Origin: Ruegeria arenilitoris | GTDB lineage: Bacteria; Pseudomonadota; Alphaproteobacteria; Rhodobacterales; Rhodobacteraceae | Reading direction: 5' to 3' | DNA: 64,000 nucleotides | NCBI RefSeq assembly: GCF_013035315.1 | Contig: NZ_WQHP01000001.1 | Coordinates: forward strand, 248,001-312,000 | Shown: positions 27,731 through 37,954 of the stretch, in pieces | Layout of the letters: each line of letters opens with the position of its first letter | Numbering within the stretch: position 1 is the stretch's first letter | Notes under the pieces: model-generated | Databases searched by the model: none | What the model was told of the DNA's origin: nothing | Seen by the model: only the letters and a program-made list of their open reading frames with translations | Program-made: the position numbers and the translations under genes

Positions 27731-29203
27731 ATGCCAATTCTTTGGCTCTTTCTGATCGTCGCCGCAATTTCGGTGGTCGGTTATGTAATGGGGCGGTCCC
27801 GTGCGCTGCAGAGCGCGGGCGGAGACATACGTGGCTTGCATTCGCTGCCGAACTTCTACGGTGCGAATGTTATGCTGAAAACCATGGTGCCTGCCTTTGG
27901 TCTTTTGATCATCTGGCTGCTGGTGCAGCCTCTCTACGTCAATTCCCAGGTGTCCGGCATGATCCCGGATACAGCGATCAAGGAAGGCTCCTCGCGCAGC
28001 CTGGTCATGGCCGAGGTTCGTCGGGCAGCTTCCGGTCTGGACGCGGCGGTTTCTCAGGGTCAGTTGCCAGCTTCGGTCGCCCGTGATCCGAACGCGGACG
28101 TCGCTGTCGTAACGCAAGGTCTGAAAGACGCGGGTCAGGTCGTCACCTCCGAGATCACGCAGCCCATCCTGAACGCGGCCCAAAGCTATACGAGCATGAA
28201 CGCTGTCGGTTACAGCGCCATGTCTGTCGTGGTGATCCTGCTGGCATTGGCCGGAGCAGCGATTGGGTGGTGGCAAACCCACGCGGATTACCGCGCGCGC
28301 AATGTGGTAGAGCAGGGCGTCCGCGTCCTTTTGCTGGCCGCTGCCTCGATTGCCATTCTGACCACGATCGGCATCGTCCTTTCGCTGGTGTTCAACACGT
28401 GGGAGTTCTTCAAACTCTACCCCGCGTCCGACTTCTTTTTCGGCACCACATGGTCGCCCAGCTTCTCTGGCCGTGGCGGCTCGTCCGAGCTTGGGATCAT
28501 CCCGCTGCTTTGGGGCACGTTCTACATCTCGATTGTCGCCCTTCTGGTCGCCGTTCCGATTGGCCTGTTCGCCGCGATCTATCTTAGCGAATATGCGTCG
28601 CCGCGGGTTCGGGCCTTTGCCAAGCCGCTGCTTGAGGTTCTGGCCGGTATCCCCACCATCGTCTACGGTCTGTTCGCGCTGCTGACAGTTGGTCCGCTGC
28701 TGCTGGACGTGTTTGGCGACAACGGTTTGGGCTGGATGAAGGCCGGTACGGCCGTGATGACGGCGGGCCTGGTCATGGGCATCATGCTGATCCCGTTTGT
28801 GTCGTCCCTGTCAGATGACATCATCAACGCGGTGCCGCAGGCGATGCGCGACGGGTCTTATGGCCTTGGCGCCACTCAGTCCGAGACCATCCGTCAGGTG
28901 GTTCTGCCTGCCGCGCTGCCGGGTATCGTCGGTGCGATCCTGCTGGCGGCTTCGCGCGCCATTGGGGAAACTATGATCGTGGTTCTGGGGGCAGGTGCGG
29001 CCGCACGGCTCAGCCTCAATCCGTTTGAAGCCATGACAACGGTGACCGCCAAGATCGTTAGCCAGCTGACCGGTGACGCGGATTTTGCGTCCCCCGAGGC
29101 GCTGGTTGCGTTCGCGCTCGGCATGACCCTTTTCATCCTAACGCTGGGGCTGAACGTGTTCGCCCTTTACATCGTGCGTAAGTACCGGGAGCAGTACGAA
29201 TGA
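27731..29203 (+). CDS. pstC: phosphate ABC transporter permease PstC
   Basis: 490 residues, much longer than Escherichia coli PstC (about 320) because of an N-terminal region of about 200 residues with extra membrane segments and a periplasmic part; this long form is common in alphaproteobacteria. The C-terminal half is a BPD_transp_1 permease domain with EAA loop RDGSYGLGATQSETIRQVVL. Together with PstA it forms the phosphate channel. It overlaps pstA by 4 bases. Confidence 0.93.
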   Translation: MPILWLFLIVAAISVVGYVMGRSRALQSAGGDIRGLHSLPNFYGANVMLKTMVPAFGLLIIWLLVQPLYVNSQVSGMIPDTAIKEGSSRSLVMAEVRRAASGLDAAVSQGQLPASVARDPNADVAVVTQGLKDAGQVVTSEITQPILNAAQSYTSMNAVGYSAMSVVVILLALAGAAIGWWQTHADYRARNVVEQGVRVLLLAAASIAILTTIGIVLSLVFNTWEFFKLYPASDFFFGTTWSPSFSGRGGSSELGIIPLLWGTFYISIVALLVAVPIGLFAAIYLSEYASPRVRAFAKPLLEVLAGIPTIVYGLFALLTVGPLLLDVFGDNGLGWMKAGTAVMTAGLVMGIMLIPFVSSLSDDIINAVPQAMRDGSYGLGATQSETIRQVVLPAALPGIVGAILLAASRAIGETMIVVLGAGAAARLSLNPFEAMTTVTAKIVSQLTGDADFASPEALVAFALGMTLFILTLGLNVFALYIVRKYREQYE

Positions 29204-30531
29204 CCGACGCCAGCATGCAAACCCCCGAGACGGGTCGTCGCGGCACATCGCTCACGGCGACGGATGAGCGGACACGCAAGCGGGCGCGGGCTGAAAAGCG
29301 CTTTCGCTTTTACGGCATCATTGCCATCGCAACCGGTCTGTTCTTTCTGGTCGTGCTCTTCGCATCGATCCTGAAAGAGGGCATTCCAGCCTTCACCCGC
29401 ACCGTTGTAAGCGTTGAGTTCACGTTGACGCCGGAACAACGCGAAGAGGCAGAGGGCACACTTTTTAAAACCAAGGCCTATTCTGACCTGTTCATCGCTG
29501 AATTGAACAAGGAACTGGCCGAAAGCGGTATCAATGTCGACTTTGACGAAGCCGCCATCGAGCGCCTTTTGGGTAAAGTCGGGGGCACGATCCGGACTTT
29601 CTATGCCGATAACCCTGACAAGCTGGGTGAACCAATCATGTTCGATCTGGCCGCCTCAAGCCGGGTGGACGGGTATTTCAAGGGCCGCGTGTCGCGCGAT
29701 ACGCTCCAAGACAGCCGTTTCCTTCAGCTGAGCGACCTTGATCTGGTCGACGCGCTGAAAGAGGCGGGGATCATCAAGCAAGCTTTCAACTGGCCCTTCA
29801 TCACCGGAGCGGATTCCGGTGTGGACAACCCCGGCGGGGCCGGTATCGGTGCCTCGGTCGTTGGTTCGTTCTTCATGATGCTGGTGGTTCTGGTCCTGTC
29901 GCTGCCGATTGGTGTTGCTGCCTCGATCTACCTGGAAGAGTTCGCACCGCAGAACAAGTTTACCGACCTGATCGAGGTGAATATCTCGAACCTTGCGGCG
30001 GTTCCGTCCATTGTGTTCGGTATTCTGGGTCTGGCGGTCTTCATCCAGTTCATGCACCTGCCGCAATCGGCGCCGCTGGTTGGCGGGCTTGTTCTGACGC
30101 TGATGACGCTGCCCACGATCATCATTTCGACCCGCGCGTCGTTGAAGGCGGTTCCGCCGTCGATCCGCGATGCCGCACTTGGGGTAGGGGCCTCGAAAAT
30201 GCAGGCCGTGTTCCACCATGTGCTGCCTCTGGCCGCACCGGGTATCCTGACCGGAACCATCATCGGTCTGGCTCAGGCCTTGGGTGAAACCGCGCCGCTG
30301 CTTCTGATCGGGATGGTGGGCTTTGTTGCCCGCGGTTACCCCGACGGCTTCCTGGCCGGCTTTACCGAGCCGAACTCGGCCATGCCTGCCCAGATCTATA
30401 CCTGGGCCGCACGGGCGGACGTTGGCTTCTATGAAAAAGCCTGGGGCGGAATTATCATTCTTCTGATGTTCCTGCTGACCATGAATATCATCGCAATCAT
30501 CCTGCGCCGCCGCTTTGAACGCCGCTGGTAA
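29200..30531 (+). CDS. pstA: phosphate ABC transporter permease PstA
   Basis: 443 residues with a cytoplasmic basic N-terminus, one membrane segment near residue 40, a periplasmic domain of about 170 residues (DUF3333-like) and then a five-helix permease domain with EAA loop [19 protein letters not shown]. This extended form is usual for alphaproteobacteria. Its ATG overlaps the pstC stop, and pstB starts 14 bases downstream. Confidence 0.93.
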   Translation: MTDASMQTPETGRRGTSLTATDERTRKRARAEKRFRFYGIIAIATGLFFLVVLFASILKEGIPAFTRTVVSVEFTLTPEQREEAEGTLFKTKAYSDLFIAELNKELAESGINVDFDEAAIERLLGKVGGTIRTFYADNPDKLGEPIMFDLAASSRVDGYFKGRVSRDTLQDSRFLQLSDLDLVDALKEAGIIKQAFNWPFITGADSGVDNPGGAGIGASVVGSFFMMLVVLVLSLPIGVAASIYLEEFAPQNKFTDLIEVNISNLAAVPSIVFGILGLAVFIQFMHLPQSAPLVGGLVLTLMTLPTIIISTRASLKAVPPSIRDAALGVGASKMQAVFHHVLPLAAPGILTGTIIGLAQALGETAPLLLIGMVGFVARGYPDGFLAGFTEPNSAMPAQIYTWAARADVGFYEKAWGGIIILLMFLLTMNIIAIILRRRFERRW

Positions 30532-30545
30532 GGAAGGGCACTACT

Positions 30546-31343
30546 ATGAACGATATGTCGCGAGTGGAGAGACAAGTGGACACCAATTCTATCAAGCTGG
30601 AGTGCCGTGACTGCCAAGTGTACTACGGTGACACCCACGCCATCAAAGATGTGAATGTCGATATCGAAGACAAAACTGTCACGGCATTTATTGGTCCGTC
30701 CGGCTGCGGTAAGTCGACTTTTCTGCGCTGTCTGAACCGGATGAACGATACGATCGACATCGCCCGTGTCATGGGCTCGTTTAAGCTGGACGGCGAAGAT
30801 ATCTATGACAAACGGGTCGACCCGGTGCAGCTGCGCGCAAAGGTGGGGATGGTGTTCCAGAAACCGAACCCGTTCCCCAAGTCGATCTATGACAATGTCG
30901 CATATGGCCCGCGCATCCACGGCTTGGCCAAGAACAAGGCCGAACTGGATGAGATCGTTGAAAAATCCCTGCGCCGCGGCGCAATTTGGGATGAGGTTAA
31001 GGACCGACTGGATGCTCCGGGCACCGGCCTGTCAGGTGGTCAGCAGCAGCGTCTGTGCATTGCACGGGCCGTCGCGACCGAGCCTGAGGTTCTGCTGATG
31101 GACGAGCCGTGCTCGGCGCTTGACCCGATCGCGACCGCTCAGGTCGAGGAACTGATCGACGAGCTGCGTTCGCGCTACTCGGTCGTGATCGTGACGCACT
31201 CGATGCAGCAGGCCGCACGGGTCAGCCAGAAGACAGCATTCTTCCACTTGGGCAATCTGGTCGAATTCGGTGAAACCGGTCAGATCTTTACTAATCCCGA
31301 AGATCCCCGCACCGAAAGCTACATTACCGGCCGTATCGGTTGA
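30546..31343 (+). CDS. pstB: phosphate ABC transporter ATP-binding protein PstB
   Basis: A 265-residue ABC ATPase. Walker A is GPSGCGKST, the signature is [14 protein letters not shown] and Walker B is [13 protein letters not shown], all diagnostic of PstB. The [12 protein letters not shown] stretch after Walker A is nearly invariant in the family. It powers phosphate import and, with PhoU, signals to PhoR. It lies between pstA and phoU in the usual order. Confidence 0.97.
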   Translation: MNDMSRVERQVDTNSIKLECRDCQVYYGDTHAIKDVNVDIEDKTVTAFIGPSGCGKSTFLRCLNRMNDTIDIARVMGSFKLDGEDIYDKRVDPVQLRAKVGMVFQKPNPFPKSIYDNVAYGPRIHGLAKNKAELDEIVEKSLRRGAIWDEVKDRLDAPGTGLSGGQQQRLCIARAVATEPEVLLMDEPCSALDPIATAQVEELIDELRSRYSVVIVTHSMQQAARVSQKTAFFHLGNLVEFGETGQIFTNPEDPRTESYITGRIG

Positions 31344-31359
31344 GGACAGGTATTTGAAC

Positions 31360-32061
31360 ATGAGCGAACAACATATTGCATCTGCATTCGATCGCGATCT
31401 CGAGGCGATTCAGGCCCATATCATGAAAATGGGTGGTCTGGTCGAGGCCGCAATTATGGGAGCCGCCCGGTCGTTGGAAACACGCGACGAGGAATTGGCG
31501 CAAGAAGTGCGTCAGGGCGACAAGGCCATTGATGCTTTGGAAGAGCTGATCGACGAAGAGACTGCGCGCCTGATTGCTTTGCGGGCACCGACGGCGAGCG
31601 ATCTGCGTCTTGTGCTATCCGTCTTGAAGGTTTCTGGCAACCTTGAACGGATCGGCGATTATTCGAAAAACATCGCAAAACGCACCACGGTTCTGGTCAA
31701 CGCCGGTGAGATCAATGGCAGCGCCGCCGCTCTGCGCCGTATGGCGCGCGAGGTGGAGCTTATGCTGCGCGACGCGCTGGACGCCTACATCCAGCGGGAT
31801 GCCGAACTGGCCACCGATGTGATCAACCGCGACGAAGAAGTCGACCAGATGTACAACGGTCTGTTCCGCGAATTCCTGACCTTTATGGCCGAGGATCCGC
31901 GCAACATCTCGTCCTGTATGCACCTGCATTTCATCGCCAAGAATATCGAGCGTATGGGCGACCACGTGACTGCGATTGCAGAACAGGTGGTCTATCTGGT
32001 GACCGGTGAACGCCCGACCGAGGCGCGGCCCAAGGCCGATATCACGTCGCAATCCGTATAG
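31360..32061 (+). CDS. phoU: phosphate signalling protein PhoU
   Basis: 233 residues, two three-helix PhoU repeats (about 20-110 and 125-215). The metal-cluster motif E/DxxxD occurs in each: VSGNLERIGDYSKNIA and IAKNIERMGDHVTAIAEQV. PhoU restrains PhoR when phosphate is plentiful. ATG 31360 (MSEQHIASAF) is the family start; the longer frame overlaps pstB and was not used. Confidence 0.95.
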   Translation: MSEQHIASAFDRDLEAIQAHIMKMGGLVEAAIMGAARSLETRDEELAQEVRQGDKAIDALEELIDEETARLIALRAPTASDLRLVLSVLKVSGNLERIGDYSKNIAKRTTVLVNAGEINGSAAALRRMAREVELMLRDALDAYIQRDAELATDVINRDEEVDQMYNGLFREFLTFMAEDPRNISSCMHLHFIAKNIERMGDHVTAIAEQVVYLVTGERPTEARPKADITSQSV

Positions 32062-32073
32062 GAGTACCTGGGT

Positions 32074-32763
32074 ATGTCGGCTGATCAACCTACAGTTCTG
32101 GTGGTCGAAGATGAACTGGCCCAGCGCGAAGTGCTGGCCTACAACCTCGAAGCCGAAGGGTTTCGTGTCTCCAAGGCGGCCAGCGGCGATGAGGCTTTGT
32201 TGCTGGTGGATGAGGATAGTCCCGACATCATCGTTCTGGACTGGATGATGCCCAACTTGAGCGGCATTGAAGTGTGCCGTCGATTGAAGACAAGGCCCGA
32301 CACGCGCTCGATCCCGATCATCATGCTCTCGGCTCGATCCGAAGAGGTCGACAAGGTGCGCGGGCTAGAAACCGGGGCGGATGACTATGTGGTCAAGCCA
32401 TATTCGGTTGTGGAACTGATGGCCCGCGTTCGTACACAGCTGCGCCGTGTGCGTCCGGCAACAGTCGGAATCCGGTTGGAGTTCGATGACATCATTCTGG
32501 ACTCGGAAACTCACAAGGTTAGCCGTGACAGCAAGCCGTTGAAACTGGGCCCGACCGAGTTTCGTCTGCTGAGCACGTTCATGGAAAAACCGGGCCGTGT
32601 CTGGAGCCGCGAGCAGCTGTTGGATCGGGTTTGGGGTCGCGACATCTATGTCGATACCAGAACGGTTGACGTTCACATCGGTCGTCTTCGCAAAGCGCTG
32701 ACGCAGCATGGCGGCGAAGACCCAGTACGCACAGTGCGCGGGGCGGGCTACGCCTTAGGGTGA
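32074..32763 (+). CDS. phoB: phosphate regulon response regulator PhoB
   Basis: 229 residues: receiver domain (1-120) with phosphoacceptor D56 in IIVLDWMMPNLSG and switch lysine in VVKPYS, then an OmpR-type winged helix (about 130-229) with RVWSREQLLDRVWGRDIYVDTRTVDVHIGRLRKAL-type recognition region. AGGAG lies 10 bases upstream. It closes the cluster and should bind the Pho box at 26492-26520. Confidence 0.96.
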   Translation: MSADQPTVLVVEDELAQREVLAYNLEAEGFRVSKAASGDEALLLVDEDSPDIIVLDWMMPNLSGIEVCRRLKTRPDTRSIPIIMLSARSEEVDKVRGLETGADDYVVKPYSVVELMARVRTQLRRVRPATVGIRLEFDDIILDSETHKVSRDSKPLKLGPTEFRLLSTFMEKPGRVWSREQLLDRVWGRDIYVDTRTVDVHIGRLRKALTQHGGEDPVRTVRGAGYALG

Positions 32764-32774
32764 TACAATCAGGG

Positions 32775-32792
32775 CAGGGCGGTTACGCCCTG
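32775..32792 (+). terminator. weak terminator after phoB
   Basis: A 7-bp stem CAGGGCG/CGCCCTG with a 4-base loop begins 12 bases after the phoB stop and is followed by TTCTATGC, a poor T-tract. Confidence 0.5.
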
Positions 32793-32891
32793 TTCTATGC
32801 AGTTTACTCATAGTTCGATGTGAAACTCTGACTGTTTTTTGCGATGTCGGCAGGTTACCTTGCGGCAAAGCTGATTTAGCGGAGAAGCAAG

Positions 32892-34121
32892 ATGAACGCC
32901 CCGAACACAAAACCGACTTTGCGCGCCAAAGATGCACCAGACATGGGCTCTTTTTCGTGGGACGATCCATTCCGACTAGCGGATCAGCTCAGCGAAGACG
33001 AGCGTATGATTTCCGCCAGTGCGCAGGCCTATGCGCAGGAAAAGCTGCAGCCACGTGTTCTGGAAGCCTTTCAGAACGAAGAAACCGACCCTGAAATCTT
33101 CCGCGAAATGGGCGAAATGGGCCTGCTGGGCACCACAATTCCCGAAGAATATGGCGGTCTGGGCGCGGGTTATGTGTCTTACGGTCTGGTCGCGCGCGAA
33201 GTCGAACGCGTGGACTCAGGCTATCGTTCGATGATGTCGGTGCAAAGCTCGCTGGTGATGTATCCGATCTATGCCTATGGCAGCGAAGAACAGCGCCGGA
33301 AATACCTTCCGAAATTGGCAAGCGGAGAATGGATCGGGTGTTTTGGCCTGACCGAACCTGATGCGGGTTCGGACCCGGCGGGCATGAAAACCCGCGCTGA
33401 AAAGATCGACGGCGGCTATCGTCTGACCGGCAGCAAGATGTGGATCTCGAACTCTCCGATTGCTGATGTGTTTATCGTGTGGGCCAAGTCCGACGCGCAT
33501 GACGGCAAGATCCGCGGCTTTGTTCTGGACAAAGGCCTCAAAGGGCTGAGTGCGCCGAAGATTCAAAACAAGATGAGCCTGCGCGCCTCGATCACCGGTG
33601 AAATCGTTCTGGACGGCGTCGAAGTGGACGAGGGCGCTTTGCTGCCACACGTCCAAGGTCTCAAAGGTCCGTTCGGCTGTCTGAACCGCGCGCGCTATGG
33701 GATCAGCTGGGGCGTCATGGGGGCCGCGGAATGCTGTTGGCACGGAGCACGGCAATACGGATTGGATCGCAAGCAGTTCAACAAGCCTCTGGCGCAGACG
33801 CAGCTGTTCCAGCGAAAGCTGGCAGACATGCAAACCGAAATCGCGTTGGGCCTGCAAGCCAGTTTGCGCGTTGGACGTCTGATGGATGAAGCCGAAGCTG
33901 CGCCCGAGATGATCTCGATCGTGAAACGCAACAACTGCGGCAAAGCCTTGGATATTGCGCGCATGGCACGGGACATGCACGGCGGCAACGGCATCTCGCT
34001 GGAGTTTCAGGTGATCCGCCATATGGTCAATTTGGAAACCGTGAACACCTATGAAGGGACGCATGACGTACACGCATTGATCCTGGGGCGGGCGCAGACT
34101 GGTTTGCAGGCCTTCTACTAG
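32892..34121 (+). CDS. gcdH: glutaryl-CoA dehydrogenase
   Basis: A 409-residue FAD acyl-CoA dehydrogenase. GCDH hallmarks are the [18 protein letters not shown] segment and catalytic E388 in [15 protein letters not shown]. It oxidises and decarboxylates glutaryl-CoA to crotonyl-CoA in lysine, tryptophan and aromatic degradation and needs an electron-transfer flavoprotein, not encoded here. The start follows GGAGAAGC. Downstream are an SDR and several acyl-CoA genes. Specificity is inferred from motifs only. Confidence 0.9.
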   Translation: MNAPNTKPTLRAKDAPDMGSFSWDDPFRLADQLSEDERMISASAQAYAQEKLQPRVLEAFQNEETDPEIFREMGEMGLLGTTIPEEYGGLGAGYVSYGLVAREVERVDSGYRSMMSVQSSLVMYPIYAYGSEEQRRKYLPKLASGEWIGCFGLTEPDAGSDPAGMKTRAEKIDGGYRLTGSKMWISNSPIADVFIVWAKSDAHDGKIRGFVLDKGLKGLSAPKIQNKMSLRASITGEIVLDGVEVDEGALLPHVQGLKGPFGCLNRARYGISWGVMGAAECCWHGARQYGLDRKQFNKPLAQTQLFQRKLADMQTEIALGLQASLRVGRLMDEAEAAPEMISIVKRNNCGKALDIARMARDMHGGNGISLEFQVIRHMVNLETVNTYEGTHDVHALILGRAQTGLQAFY

Positions 34122-34163
34122 GATATTCTAAATATCGTGTAATCGGTATTATGTTAAATAAAT

Positions 34164-34203
34164 GGCATTGCGCGATTGGGGCTTTCCTCATATCGCCAAT
34201 GCC
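34164..34203 (+). terminator. hairpin after gcdH
   Basis: GGCATTG and CAATGCC arms (7 bp, extended by CGAT/ATCG inside) form a hairpin 43 bases past gcdH. It lacks a T-run, so it is only a possible terminator before the SDR gene at 34242. Confidence 0.4.
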
Positions 34204-34241
34204 TTAGGATCCTTTCCTGAACGTGTCTTACGGAGGTTTGG

Positions 34242-35009
34242 ATGCACCTGAACGGTAAAACTGTCGTCGTAACCGGTGCCGCGAATGGCATTGGTAAAGG
34301 TCTGGCCATCCGCTTTGCGCGCGAAGGTGCCACGGTTGTCTGCGCCGACATCGACACGGCTGCCGCCCGGTCCGTCGCAAAGGAAATTGGTGGCCATGCG
34401 TTTACCTGCGACGTCGCGGATGAAAACAGTATCAAGGCACTGATCGATCACGTCGAAGATCAGATCGCTCCGATTGATCTGTTCTGTGCGAATGCCGGTA
34501 TTCTGACGCTTGGCGGTTTGAATGTGCCGGACGAAGACTGGGACCGGATCTGGAAGATCAACGTTATGTCGCATGTCTGGACTGCGCGGCATCTGGTGCC
34601 GCGCATGATCTCACGCGGCGGCGGTTACATTATGACGACGGCCTCAGCTGCCGGATTGCTCAACCAACCTGGTGCTGCGCCTTATGGTGTTACGAAACAC
34701 GCGGCAGTTGGGTTTGCTGAGTGGTTGTCGTTGACCTACGGCCACAAAGGTTTGCGCGTGTCAGTTTTGTGTCCGCAGGCTGTCCGGTCGGAAATGACAC
34801 GCGGCCATGAGGATTCGGTTGCATCCATAGACGGAATGCTAGAGCCCGAAGATGTGGCTCAGGCCTGTGTCGATGGTATCGAGGCCGAGCAGTTCCTAAT
34901 TCTGCCGCACGGCCAGGTGCTGGATTACATCCGGCACAAAGCTGGCGACTATGATCGTTGGCTGGGCGGAATGCGAAAGCTAAATCAAGCGTTTATCGAG
35001 GGTTCCTAA
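34242..35009 (+). CDS. SDR family oxidoreductase
   Basis: 255 residues, classical short-chain dehydrogenase: cofactor motif TGAANGIGKG at 11-20, NAGILTLGG after strand 4, and the YxxxK pair in APYGVTKHAAVG. An acidic residue after strand 2 (CADIDTAAA) favours NAD over NADP. The substrate is unknown; the setting suggests an acyl-chain or small alcohol intermediate. Its stop shares bases with the convergent tesB stop (CTAA, 35006-35009). Confidence 0.85.
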   Translation: MHLNGKTVVVTGAANGIGKGLAIRFAREGATVVCADIDTAAARSVAKEIGGHAFTCDVADENSIKALIDHVEDQIAPIDLFCANAGILTLGGLNVPDEDWDRIWKINVMSHVWTARHLVPRMISRGGGYIMTTASAAGLLNQPGAAPYGVTKHAAVGFAEWLSLTYGHKGLRVSVLCPQAVRSEMTRGHEDSVASIDGMLEPEDVAQACVDGIEAEQFLILPHGQVLDYIRHKAGDYDRWLGGMRKLNQAFIEGS

Positions 35010-35875
35010 GACTTGGGCTGTGCCTTGCGCATCAAGCCTTCCTGCGTGACCGAAGCGACCAAAGTGCCATCCTGCGCGTAGATCGATCCTCGGTTGAAGT
35101 TGCGCCCTCGCCCGCTCCACGGGGAATCCATTGAATACAGGTGCCAGTTTTCAAAGTGAATTGGCGCGTGGAACCACATTGCATGGTCCAGACTGGCCGC
35201 GTTGACTTCGCCTGTGAACCAACTGAGCCCGTGCGGTCGCATGCCCGAACCCATTAAGTACATATCCGACGCGTAAGTCAGCAGAAGTTGTTGTGTGGCA
35301 GCATCCGCTCCGGCGGCTCCGGGCATGCGGAACCAGACCTGATTTTGGTCATCTGACTTTTCCGGTTTGAACGGATCAAGATGACTGGCCTCACGCACCT
35401 CAATCGGGCGTTCGCGTGTCAGTTCCATGCGCAGTTTCTCTGGCAGCAAAGGAGCGTATTTTTCACGTAGTTCAGTGCGAGACGGATAGCTTTCCGGTGC
35501 CTCCATCTGCGGCATCTGGTGATGATGATCCCAGCCTTCATCCAGAATATGAAAGGACGCGGATAGGTTCAGGATTTGTTTTCCATGCTGAATGGCTACG
35601 ACGCGCCTGGTCGTGAAAGAACCTCCATCTCGCGCTCTATCAACTTGATAAATAACGGGAATAGATGGATCTCCTGGACGGATGAAATACGCGTGCAAAG
35701 AATGGCACATGCGATCGTCGACCGTTCGATACGCCGCTGCTAAAGCTTGGGAAACCACCTGTCCGCCAAAGATCCGGGTTGGTGTTTCACCCCCCGACCC
35801 TGTGCCCCGGAACAAATCCACTTCGAGTCTTTCAAGGTCCAAAAGGTCCAGAAGGACACGTTCGGCTTCGGTCAT
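35006..35875 (-). CDS. tesB: acyl-CoA thioesterase II (TesB family)
   Basis: 289 residues forming two hotdog domains. The N-terminal domain shows FRGTGSGGETPTRIFGGQVVSQAL and HSLHAYFIRPGDPSIPVIY; the C-terminal domain shows SLDHAMWFHAPIHFENWHLYSMDSPW and the GRGRNFNRGSIYAQDGTLVAS ending typical of TesB. It hydrolyses medium- and long-chain acyl-CoA to free acid and CoA. It is probably cotranscribed with the upstream serine hydrolase, from which it is separated by 49 bases. Confidence 0.93.
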   Translation of the reverse strand: MTEAERVLLDLLDLERLEVDLFRGTGSGGETPTRIFGGQVVSQALAAAYRTVDDRMCHSLHAYFIRPGDPSIPVIYQVDRARDGGSFTTRRVVAIQHGKQILNLSASFHILDEGWDHHHQMPQMEAPESYPSRTELREKYAPLLPEKLRMELTRERPIEVREASHLDPFKPEKSDDQNQVWFRMPGAAGADAATQQLLLTYASDMYLMGSGMRPHGLSWFTGEVNAASLDHAMWFHAPIHFENWHLYSMDSPWSGRGRNFNRGSIYAQDGTLVASVTQEGLMRKAQPKS

Positions 35876-35924
35876 GTGCGAGTCTCCGGTTGGCTATGGG
35901 CAAGGCGTATCAGGGCGGCGTTTG

Positions 35925-37154
35925 TCATTCAATCAACGCGCCCAACACAAGTGCCTTTAGTTCGGCCCGCGATGGATAAGAGCTGGACGGAGACAGCTGC
36001 GTGAAAAACACGACCGAAAAATCGTTAGAGCGGTCGATCCAGAAGAAGGTCGACGCCATGCCGCCCCAGCTGAAGTCCCCCAAGGACCCGGCTGTTCGCG
36101 TTCTACCGGGGTTCACAACGACCGCACCGGCCAGACCAAAACCCATACCTTCCATCGGTTGCTCGGCAAAACTCTGCGGTCCCATCGAGGCAATGTCGCC
36201 CGGTAAGTGGTTGTGCAACATGAAGTCCACCGTCTTAGGGCTCAGCAATCTGTTGCCGTTGCCCTGCCCCCGATTTCGTATCATCTCGGCAAACTTGGCG
36301 TAGTCATCGATTGTACTGATCAAGCCGCCACCGCCCGAGAATGTGGTCGTACGTTCAAATGGCGACGTACCAGCCTGATCCGTCAGGCGTAGCGTATCGT
36401 CTCCGGTTTCCGCCGAGTTCAAAGCCATCGCATCCCCGGCTAGCGGAGTGTAGAGCGACGCAAACCGATCCCCTGCCCCTTTGGGCACGGCAAAGCCGGT
36501 TTGCGTCATGCCGAGTGGCTCAAATATTTCCGCCGCAAGAAACTGGTCCAGAGACCGACCCGAAACCACCTCGACGACACGGCCAAGAACATCGGTAGAA
36601 ACCGAATACTCCCATCGACTGCCGGGCCGAAATGCCAGCGGCAGGCTCGCCAGCGCGTGGATGCGATCCTTTAGGGGACCCTGATCGGGGCCAAAGATCA
36701 GATCCCGCGCGTCCATCGCCTTTGGAAGAACTCCGGGGTTGAACGGATAGCTGAAACCGCTGGTATGCGTCAGCAATTGATGCAGCGTCGGAGGCGGCGC
36801 GTCCTCAATCTGATCCAAACACTCTGCTCCCGGAAGGAGGGCCTGCATGGACCCGAATTCTGGCAGAAAGTCAGAGAGTTGTGCGTCAAGGTGAAACAAT
36901 CCGCGCTCGGCAAGCATCATCACTGCGACCGAGGTGACGGGTTTCGTCATCGAATAGATGCGCACCAGCGTATCGCGATCAAACGGCAGGCCCTGTTCAA
37001 CGCTTCTAAAGCCGCAGGCATGAAAAAACGCCTCGGTCCCGCGATGCGTCACCAGCAATGAGCTGCCGGGATACTTCCGATCGTCCACATAGCGCTGCAT
37101 CCAGTCCCGTATACGATTTAAACGGTCAGGATCAAAACTCGACTGGCTGCACAT
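35925..37154 (-). CDS. serine hydrolase of the beta-lactamase / class C family
   Basis: The start at 37154 has a strong AGGAGG site and gives 409 residues without a signal peptide. The SxxK pair is S68/K71 in RIYSMTKPVTS; the second motif is YSVSTDVLGRVVE. These are features of class C-like esterases (EstB/LACTB-like) rather than of true beta-lactamases, and the lack of a secretion signal fits a cytosolic esterase. It lies before tesB on the same strand. The substrate is unknown. Confidence 0.87.
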   Translation of the reverse strand: MCSQSSFDPDRLNRIRDWMQRYVDDRKYPGSSLLVTHRGTEAFFHACGFRSVEQGLPFDRDTLVRIYSMTKPVTSVAVMMLAERGLFHLDAQLSDFLPEFGSMQALLPGAECLDQIEDAPPPTLHQLLTHTSGFSYPFNPGVLPKAMDARDLIFGPDQGPLKDRIHALASLPLAFRPGSRWEYSVSTDVLGRVVEVVSGRSLDQFLAAEIFEPLGMTQTGFAVPKGAGDRFASLYTPLAGDAMALNSAETGDDTLRLTDQAGTSPFERTTTFSGGGGLISTIDDYAKFAEMIRNRGQGNGNRLLSPKTVDFMLHNHLPGDIASMGPQSFAEQPMEGMGFGLAGAVVVNPGRTRTAGSLGDFSWGGMASTFFWIDRSNDFSVVFFTQLSPSSSYPSRAELKALVLGALIE

Positions 37155-37340
37155 AGTTGACGGAACCTCCTGGGCACAATTGTCCAATCATGGCTGGTGA
37201 AGCACTGAATTAACAGGGTAATTCGCAGTTGGGTTATCAGATGCTGCGTCCCGCTTCGCGCAACTGTTACACTGAACGCGTTACAGATTCGCCTGGTGGT
37301 TCTGAGTACAATTCGTTGATCGTCTTATCGGAGGCAGACC

Positions 37341-37949
37341 ATGACGCAGCCCATAGAGTTCTTTTTCGATTTCTGCAGCCCCAATGCCTATTTGGCACAT
37401 AAGGTTTTGCCCGAAGTGACGAACAAGCATGATCAGGCCCTGAATTACGTGCCGGTGTTGCTGCCAACGATTTTCAAGGCCACCAACAACCAAAACCCGT
37501 TCGAGGCGTTCTCGGAAAACCGCCAGAAGACTGCCTATTTGACCCATGACCTGCATCGCTATGCAAGACGACGTGGGCTGAGCTTTCACATGAGTCCGCA
37601 CTTCCCGGTGAATACAAAGTTTGCCATGCGAGGTGCTCTGTTTGCGTCCGGTAAAGCCTGGGAATCCAAGTATATAGACGCAATATTTGATGCGATCTGG
37701 GTGCATGGTCAAAAGGTGGATGAGCTGAGTGTGCTGATGGATATTCTGCAAGAAAACGAATTGCCCGCCCGCAAGATACGGGAGGCAATGACCGATGCCG
37801 AGATCAAGCAGCGGCTCAAGGACCAATCCAAAGCTGCGGTGAAACGTGGTGTTTTCGGGGTGCCCACCATGTTTGCGGGCACCGAGATGTTCTTTGGCAA
37901 AAACAGCCTGACGAACCTCGAACTGGAGCTGTCTCAGGCGTCAGCCTGA
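37341..37949 (+). CDS. 2-hydroxychromene-2-carboxylate isomerase family protein (kappa-GST/DsbA fold)
   Basis: 202 residues with the DsbA-like thioredoxin fold and helical insertion. The active-site segment is FFFDFCSPNAYLA with the SPN/Y serine that activates glutathione in kappa-class GSTs; cis-proline is in GVFGVPTMF. Relatives isomerise 2-hydroxychromene-2-carboxylate in naphthalene degradation, but in marine alphaproteobacteria the true substrate is usually unknown. GGAGG lies 8 bases before the ATG. It is convergent with the phosphotransferase gene. Confidence 0.88.
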   Translation: MTQPIEFFFDFCSPNAYLAHKVLPEVTNKHDQALNYVPVLLPTIFKATNNQNPFEAFSENRQKTAYLTHDLHRYARRRGLSFHMSPHFPVNTKFAMRGALFASGKAWESKYIDAIFDAIWVHGQKVDELSVLMDILQENELPARKIREAMTDAEIKQRLKDQSKAAVKRGVFGVPTMFAGTEMFFGKNSLTNLELELSQASA

Positions 37950-37954
37950 AAGGC

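Noticed and set aside
35925-37154. Beta-lactamase-family protein as a true beta-lactamase
   Set aside because: No signal peptide, and the second motif is YSVSTD instead of YxN of class C enzymes; an esterase is more likely.
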